From JAICQQ01 sp965651135 (GTDB taxonomy: Bacteria > Myxococcota_A > Polyangia > Polyangiales > Polyangiaceae): a stretch of 8,971 nucleotides of DNA. Positions 6,119-8,971 of the stretch are shown here, piece by piece. The DNA lies in the NCBI GenBank assembly GCA_965651135.1, contig CBFGRJ010000303.1, forward strand, positions 1 through 8,971. Reading direction: 5' to 3'. Position 1 is the first letter of the stretch, and each line of letters starts with the position of its first letter. The notes under the pieces are model-generated. The model was not told where the DNA came from. It saw only the letters and a program-made list of their open reading frames with translations, and searched no databases. Position numbers and translations under genes: made by a program.

Positions 6119-6871
6119 TTAGGCGGCACAGATGGGTGCCAGATAACGCTCTTCTTCGATATCGCCAATGGTTTTGGAGGCGCCGCACAATGGGCACTCC
6201 GGCCGCGCCGTCACTCGCACTTCACGCAATCGATCCGATTTGCCGTCATAGGTGAAAATGCTGCCCAATCTATCGGTTTGGCCGGAAAGCAGCGACAGCG
6301 CGAGATCGGCCATGAGCGCCCCGGCCACGCCGAGCACCGGCCCCATCACGCCGGCTTCGTCGCAGCTCTGCCCAGCGGCCTGGTCGGGAACGTCCTCGAA
6401 CAAGCAGCGGTAACAGGGCCGGCCCTGCGCGGAAACGCCGAACACCGTGGCGTTCCAGCGAATCGCCGCGCCGTGGACCACGGGGCGACCCGCCAGTGCT
6501 GCGGCGTCGGCAGTCAGGAACTTCGTCGCGAAGTTGTCGGCCCCCTCGATGACGATATCGGCCCCGCGCGCGAGTGAAAGCGCGTTGTCCGGTAAGAAAC
6601 GCGAGGCTTGGAGCTCTACCCTGAGAGCTGGGTTCATGGACCGGAGCCTGCGAGCGGCAGCACTGAGCTTGTCGTGTCCGACGTCACCATCGTCGAAGAG
6701 CAGCTGACGGTGCAGATTCGAGAGGGACACTTCGTCGTCGTCGCACAAGATGACCCGCCCGATGCCGGACGTCGAAAGCGCCCACAGCGCCGGGCAGCCC
6801 AAGCCACCGACACCGATGACGAGCGCGCTCTTGCTGGAAACGTCACTGGTCGTTGGTTTGCTCGCGGTCAA
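6119..6871 (-). CDS. E1-like (ThiF/MoeB) adenylyltransferase lacking the N-terminal RYxRQI segment
   Basis: E1-like activating enzyme, 250 residues, expected to adenylate the C-terminus of CysO and let sulfur form the thiocarboxylate. Visible are the ATP-binding GVGGLG (20-25), Asp44-Asp46 at the end of the second strand, NLHRQ (52-56), Lys68, the catalytic Asp112 (GADN), Cys170 in SCDEAGVMGP, and two zinc CxxC pairs (153/156 and 226/229). There is no rhodanese domain as in mycobacterial MoeZ; after the zinc site only about 20 residues follow, ending ICAA. The N-terminus begins only 19 residues before the glycine motif, against about 37 in E. coli MoeB, and lacks RYxRQI, whose second Arg reaches the ATP of the partner subunit. 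That segment occurs in the 95-residue protein two genes on. The TTG start is supported by GAGGAG 5 bp upstream, and no better start exists. The frame is the same as that of cysK, with one TGA and three codons between. Confidence 0.9.
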   Translation of the reverse strand: MTASKPTTSDVSSKSALVIGVGGLGCPALWALSTSGIGRVILCDDDEVSLSNLHRQLLFDDGDVGHDKLSAAARRLRSMNPALRVELQASRFLPDNALSLARGADIVIEGADNFATKFLTADAAALAGRPVVHGAAIRWNATVFGVSAQGRPCYRCLFEDVPDQAAGQSCDEAGVMGPVLGVAGALMADLALSLLSGQTDRLGSIFTYDGKSDRLREVRVTARPECPLCGASKTIGDIEEERYLAPICAA

Positions 6872-6876
6872 TGCGG

Positions 6877-6882
6877 CTCCTC
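6877..6882 (-). promoter_or_regulatory. Shine-Dalgarno site deciding the TTG start of the E1 gene
   Basis: GAGGAG on the minus strand, 5 bp before the TTG at 6871. It overlaps the TGA stop of cysK, so ribosomes ending cysK would arrive on this site. It justifies a TTG start for a gene whose N-terminus is shorter than usual for the family. Confidence 0.6.
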
Positions 6883-7864
6883 ACTCCGTGAAGTATTCGT
6901 CCAGACTGAAGTAGCGCTCGCCCGTATCGCACAAAACCGTCACCACGTTGGCCGCGGGCCCCAGCTCGCGCGCCAGGTCGAGCGCGATAGCGACGTTCGC
7001 CCCGGCACTGATTCCCGTCAGCAGGCCCTCCTGGGTAGCCAGGGCTCGCTTGGTCCGATAAGCCCGTTCATCGCTGATGGTCCGCACTTCGTGGGGCACG
7101 GAGCCATCGTAGTTGCCGGGCACGAACCCAGCAGCAATGCCTTGGATCTTCGAAGGCCCGCGCTCGCCCCGCGAAATCGTGGCACACGACTCGGGCTCCA
7201 CGGCAATGATTCGGCACTCGGGGTAGAGCTCGCGAAGGCGCCTGCCGACGCCGCTGACCGTGCCTCCGGTGCCCACTGCGGCGACGAATGCATCGATGCG
7301 TAGCCCTTGCATGGCGGTCAAAATTTCTTCGCTGGTCACCGTGTAGTGCACGCTAGGGTTTTCATGGTTTTCGAATTGCTGCGGAATGAAAGCACCGGGG
7401 ATCTCTCGAGCCAGTTGGTGCGCCTTGTCGAGCGCTCCAGCCATCTGATCCGCTTCGGGGGTCAGGACCACTTCGGCTCCAAACGACTCCAAGAGCTGGC
7501 GGCGCTCCAGACTCATGCTCTCGGGCATGGTCAAGATACAGCGATAGCCGCGCTGCGCACACACGAGCGCAAGGCCGATCCCAGTGTTGCCGCTGGTCGG
7601 TTCGATGACGACGCCTCCGGGTTTCAGTTTGCCCTTCTGCTCGGCGGCTTCGATCATGGCCAGACAAATGCGATCTTTGACCGACCCGCCTGGATTGAGG
7701 GCTTCGAGCTTTCCGAAGACGCGCCCCCTCGGCGTCGTCGTCTCCAGGCGGCGCACCTCTATGAGGGGCGTGTCGTGGATGAGCTCCAGCACGTCGTGGT
7801 AGATGAGGGGGTGCTCGCGTCGCGAGGCGTTGGCTTCAGATGACATACACGTATCGCTGGGCAC
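6881..7864 (-). CDS. cysK: Cysteine synthase A (O-acetylserine sulfhydrylase)
   Basis: PLP-dependent enzyme making cysteine from O-acetylserine and sulfide, 327 residues from the GTG at 7864. Visible are the PLP lysine Lys63 (GGSVKDR), the substrate loop TSGNTG (90-95), the phosphate-binding GTGGT (198-202), KIQGIAAGFVPGN (239-251) and SAGAN (286-290). The KIQGI..GF.P form fits CysK better than cystathionine beta-synthase, and there is no CBS domain tail. The GTG has a well-placed GAGG 7 bp upstream; an ATG at 7846 without such a site is the alternative and would drop six residues. Either start overlaps the end of the Rrf2 gene. It is the second beta-replacement enzyme of the operon and presumably handles free sulfide, while CysM handles the protein thiocarboxylate. 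It may also act as a regulatory partner of the Rrf2 protein, as CysK does for CymR in Bacillus subtilis. Confidence 0.92.
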   Translation of the reverse strand: MPSDTCMSSEANASRREHPLIYHDVLELIHDTPLIEVRRLETTTPRGRVFGKLEALNPGGSVKDRICLAMIEAAEQKGKLKPGGVVIEPTSGNTGIGLALVCAQRGYRCILTMPESMSLERRQLLESFGAEVVLTPEADQMAGALDKAHQLAREIPGAFIPQQFENHENPSVHYTVTSEEILTAMQGLRIDAFVAAVGTGGTVSGVGRRLRELYPECRIIAVEPESCATISRGERGPSKIQGIAAGFVPGNYDGSVPHEVRTISDERAYRTKRALATQEGLLTGISAGANVAIALDLARELGPAANVVTVLCDTGERYFSLDEYFTE

Positions 7865-8294
7865 CCGGGCGCCTCAGCCCTAGCTTGTCGGCTCTAGCGC
7901 AAATATCCTGGATGCTGATCGCATCAAAGCAGCTTTCTACCTTGCTCGACAGGTCTCGGAACACCGATTCCGTGACCAGTCTCGAGTCCTCCGGTGGGGC
8001 TTTCCGCGTCGCCTCGCCACGCTCGCCCAGCGCAATCGGGCCTTCGAGAGCGCGCACCACGTCGCCCAGCGTGATCTTGTCTGCCGGGCGCGACAGGCTG
8101 TAGCCACCCTGAGGGCCCCGCTTGGAGCCGACGATGCTGGCCCGCTTCAAATCCTGAAAGATCTGCTCCAAAAACCTGGGGGGAATACCCTGGCGGTCAG
8201 CGATGTCCCGCACCTGAGTCGGACGACCGGCATTGTAGAAGGCGATGTCGAACAGGGCTCGAACCGCATAACGACCCTTATTGGAGAGCTTCAC
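7836..8294 (-). CDS. Rrf2-family transcriptional regulator
   Basis: DNA-binding winged-helix regulator of 152 residues, first gene of the operon. The GTG start gives the classic Rrf2 opening, MKLSNKGRYAVRAL. The recognition region is PPRFLEQIFQDLKRASIV (38-55) and the wing is KRGPQGGYSLSR (58-69), followed by ITLGDVV and the long dimerisation helix. Rrf2 proteins include IscR, NsrR, RsrR and the cysteine regulator CymR. The loop after the wing that holds three cluster cysteines in IscR and NsrR (about 85-108 here) has none; the only cysteines are Cys122 and Cys132 further on. A classical [2Fe-2S] site is therefore unlikely, and the position overlapping cysK favours a CymR-like role sensing cysteine status. 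It probably controls its own operon. The family is sure; the signal is inferred. Confidence 0.9.
   Translation of the reverse strand: MKLSNKGRYAVRALFDIAFYNAGRPTQVRDIADRQGIPPRFLEQIFQDLKRASIVGSKRGPQGGYSLSRPADKITLGDVVRALEGPIALGERGEATRKAPPEDSRLVTESVFRDLSSKVESCFDAISIQDICARADKLGLRRPGAQRYVYVI
7872..7875 (-). promoter_or_regulatory. Ribosome site favouring the GTG start of cysK
   Basis: GAGG on the minus strand, 7 bp before GTG at 7864, within the 3' end of the Rrf2 gene. The ATG at 7846 has nothing comparable upstream, so this site tips the choice to the GTG. Confidence 0.5.
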
Positions 8295-8302
8295 CGTCCG
8301 GT

Positions 8303-8331
8303 CATATGCATTCTCGCATCGGTTTTGTCAA
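8303..8331 (-). promoter_or_regulatory. Probable promoter of the cysteine operon
   Basis: Minus-strand TTGACA (8331-8326) is followed after 17 bp by CATATG (8308-8303), a perfect -35 with a weak -10. The -10 ends only 8 bp before the GTG of the Rrf2 gene, so the transcript would be leaderless or nearly so. Between the boxes lies a short inverted repeat, ATGC-N6-GCAT (8306-8319), which also touches the -10 and could be an operator for the Rrf2 protein. The remaining bases up to 8375 hold the divergent start region of the small lipoprotein gene, where I see no good promoter hexamers. Confidence 0.4.
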
Positions 8332-8375
8332 GAACTGGACCTGGCGCAGCGCGGCACTAGCTTTGTCCGTCCAAC

Positions 8376-8606
8376 ATGAAGCCCAGCCAGCACGAACACC
8401 TCCTGATCTTGCTTTTCGGTTTGCTCGCCGGATGTGAGAAAGAAGCCATCAAGGCTGAAAAGCCCAAGCCGGAGGCGAGCGCAGCGGCCAAGTCCGAGAG
8501 CGCTCGGGTAGACGCCGAAGAAGTCACGCCGGCAAGCTCGGCGGGTGCCAAGAAAAAGGAAAAGACCTGTGCGCCCGGCGGCTGTGCCCCCGGCAAATGC
8601 GGCTAA
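8376..8606 (+). CDS. Small lipoprotein with a C-terminal CAPGx cysteine repeat
   Basis: A 76-residue lipoprotein: hydrophobic residues 9-18 lead to a textbook lipobox LAGC with Cys20, followed by Glu-Lys. Residues 21-63 are a lysine, glutamate and alanine-rich disordered-looking stretch, and the tail CAPGGCAPGKCG (65-76) places cysteines 65, 70 and 75 exactly five apart. The tail ends like the EGKCG pentapeptide repeats of HvfA-type copper-binding RiPP precursors modified by DUF692/MNIO enzymes, but it has only one GKCG and no such enzyme gene is in the window. It more safely reads as an envelope protein with a thiol tail that could bind a soft metal. No ribosome site is evident before the ATG. 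It diverges from the Rrf2 gene across 81 bp, so the two may share control. The small size keeps confidence moderate, but the lipobox argues for a real gene. Confidence 0.7.
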   Translation: MKPSQHEHLLILLFGLLAGCEKEAIKAEKPKPEASAAAKSESARVDAEEVTPASSAGAKKKEKTCAPGGCAPGKCG

Positions 8607-8620
8607 GCAGCGGTGTGGCG

Positions 8621-8971
8621 TCAGCTACGGTAGAGCGCCTCGAGCTGGGACTCGTACTTGGCCAGCACGTTGCGGCGCTTGAGCTTCATGCTGGGCGTTA
8701 GCATATCGTTTTCTTGGGTGAAGTCCTCGGTGATGAGCAAGAACTTCACTGGGCGCTCGTAGTTCTTGAAGTCGCTGCCATAGCGGGCGATTTCTTCCTT
8801 GATCAGCGTGCGCACGCACGCCTGCGGATAGGCGCGGTTGGCGCCGGGGATCGTCGGCACCGGAAGCTCGAACGACTGGCGCTCCAGCAGCTTGGCGCGC
8901 GAGATCATCGGTTCGATGAACACCGGGTTCCCGCCGTAGTAGCCCACCACGATGGTGGCGCCGAACGGCCC
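8621..8971 (-). CDS. Long-chain acyl-CoA synthetase, C-terminal part only
   Basis: The last 116 residues of an AMP-forming ligase (ANL superfamily, FAA1/COG1022 type), which activates long fatty acids to acyl-CoA; the start lies beyond the right edge. The frame is open to the last base of the window, so the GTG at 8950 is an internal Val rather than a start. The family signature is near the end: EDFTQENDMLTPSMKLKRRNVL, shortened here to its key parts DFTQEN, LTPSMKLKR and a final LEALY. One of the lysines in MKLKR is the likely adenylation lysine of the C-terminal domain. It converges on the small lipoprotein gene with 14 bp between stop codons and no obvious terminator hairpin. Substrate length cannot be judged from this part. 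Confidence 0.85.
   Translation of the reverse strand, partial: GPFGATIVVGYYGGNPVFIEPMISRAKLLERQSFELPVPTIPGANRAYPQACVRTLIKEEIARYGSDFKNYERPVKFLLITEDFTQENDMLTPSMKLKRRNVLAKYESQLEALYRS

Noticed and set aside
6881..7864. Cystathionine beta-synthase instead of CysK
   Set aside because: The KIQGIAAGFVP motif and lack of any CBS-domain tail fit CysK.

Overview
The window reads like chromosome from a GC-rich, Gram-negative bacterium, most likely a myxobacterium or relative (Myxococcota). The reasons are the many TTG and GTG starts, tightly packed overlapping genes, several small lipoproteins of no known family, and a long-chain acyl-CoA synthetase of the FAA1 type. This placement is inference from style; there is no rRNA or other marker. 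I see no mobile element, CRISPR array, tRNA or rRNA gene.

Layout: (1) A probable lipoprotein built of four SH3/Tudor-like modules is on the plus strand (139-1053). (2) It converges, with 2 bp between stop codons, on one long minus-strand operon covering 8294 down to 1056. Its order of transcription is Rrf2 regulator, cysK, an E1-like adenylyltransferase, cysO (ThiS/MoaD-like sulfur carrier), a 95-residue E1-fragment protein, cysM, mec (JAMM protease), and two exported proteins made of a repeated two-cysteine beta-sandwich-like module. Neighbouring genes overlap or lie about 30 bp apart at most. (3) Divergent from the regulator is a 76-residue lipoprotein ending in a CAPGx cysteine repeat (8376-8606). 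(4) The C-terminus of an acyl-CoA synthetase enters from the right edge (8621-8971).

The core of the operon is a protein-thiocarboxylate route to cysteine. By analogy with mec-cysO-cysM of Mycobacterium tuberculosis, an E1 adenylates the C-terminal glycine of CysO, sulfur makes a thiocarboxylate, CysM transfers it to an activated serine to give a CysO-cysteine adduct, and Mec releases cysteine. The same operon also carries an ordinary sulfide-using CysK, and an Rrf2 regulator overlapping cysK, which recalls the CymR-CysK pair of Bacillus.

Three features look new or unusual. The E1 appears split: the 250-residue enzyme lacks the N-terminal RYxRQI segment, and a separate 95-residue gene has that segment on a Rossmann start whose glycine motif is gone. 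CysO ends Gly-Gly-Arg rather than Gly-Gly, so it should need trimming, probably by the JAMM protease. The operon ends in two exported proteins with seven regularly spaced cysteine pairs between them.
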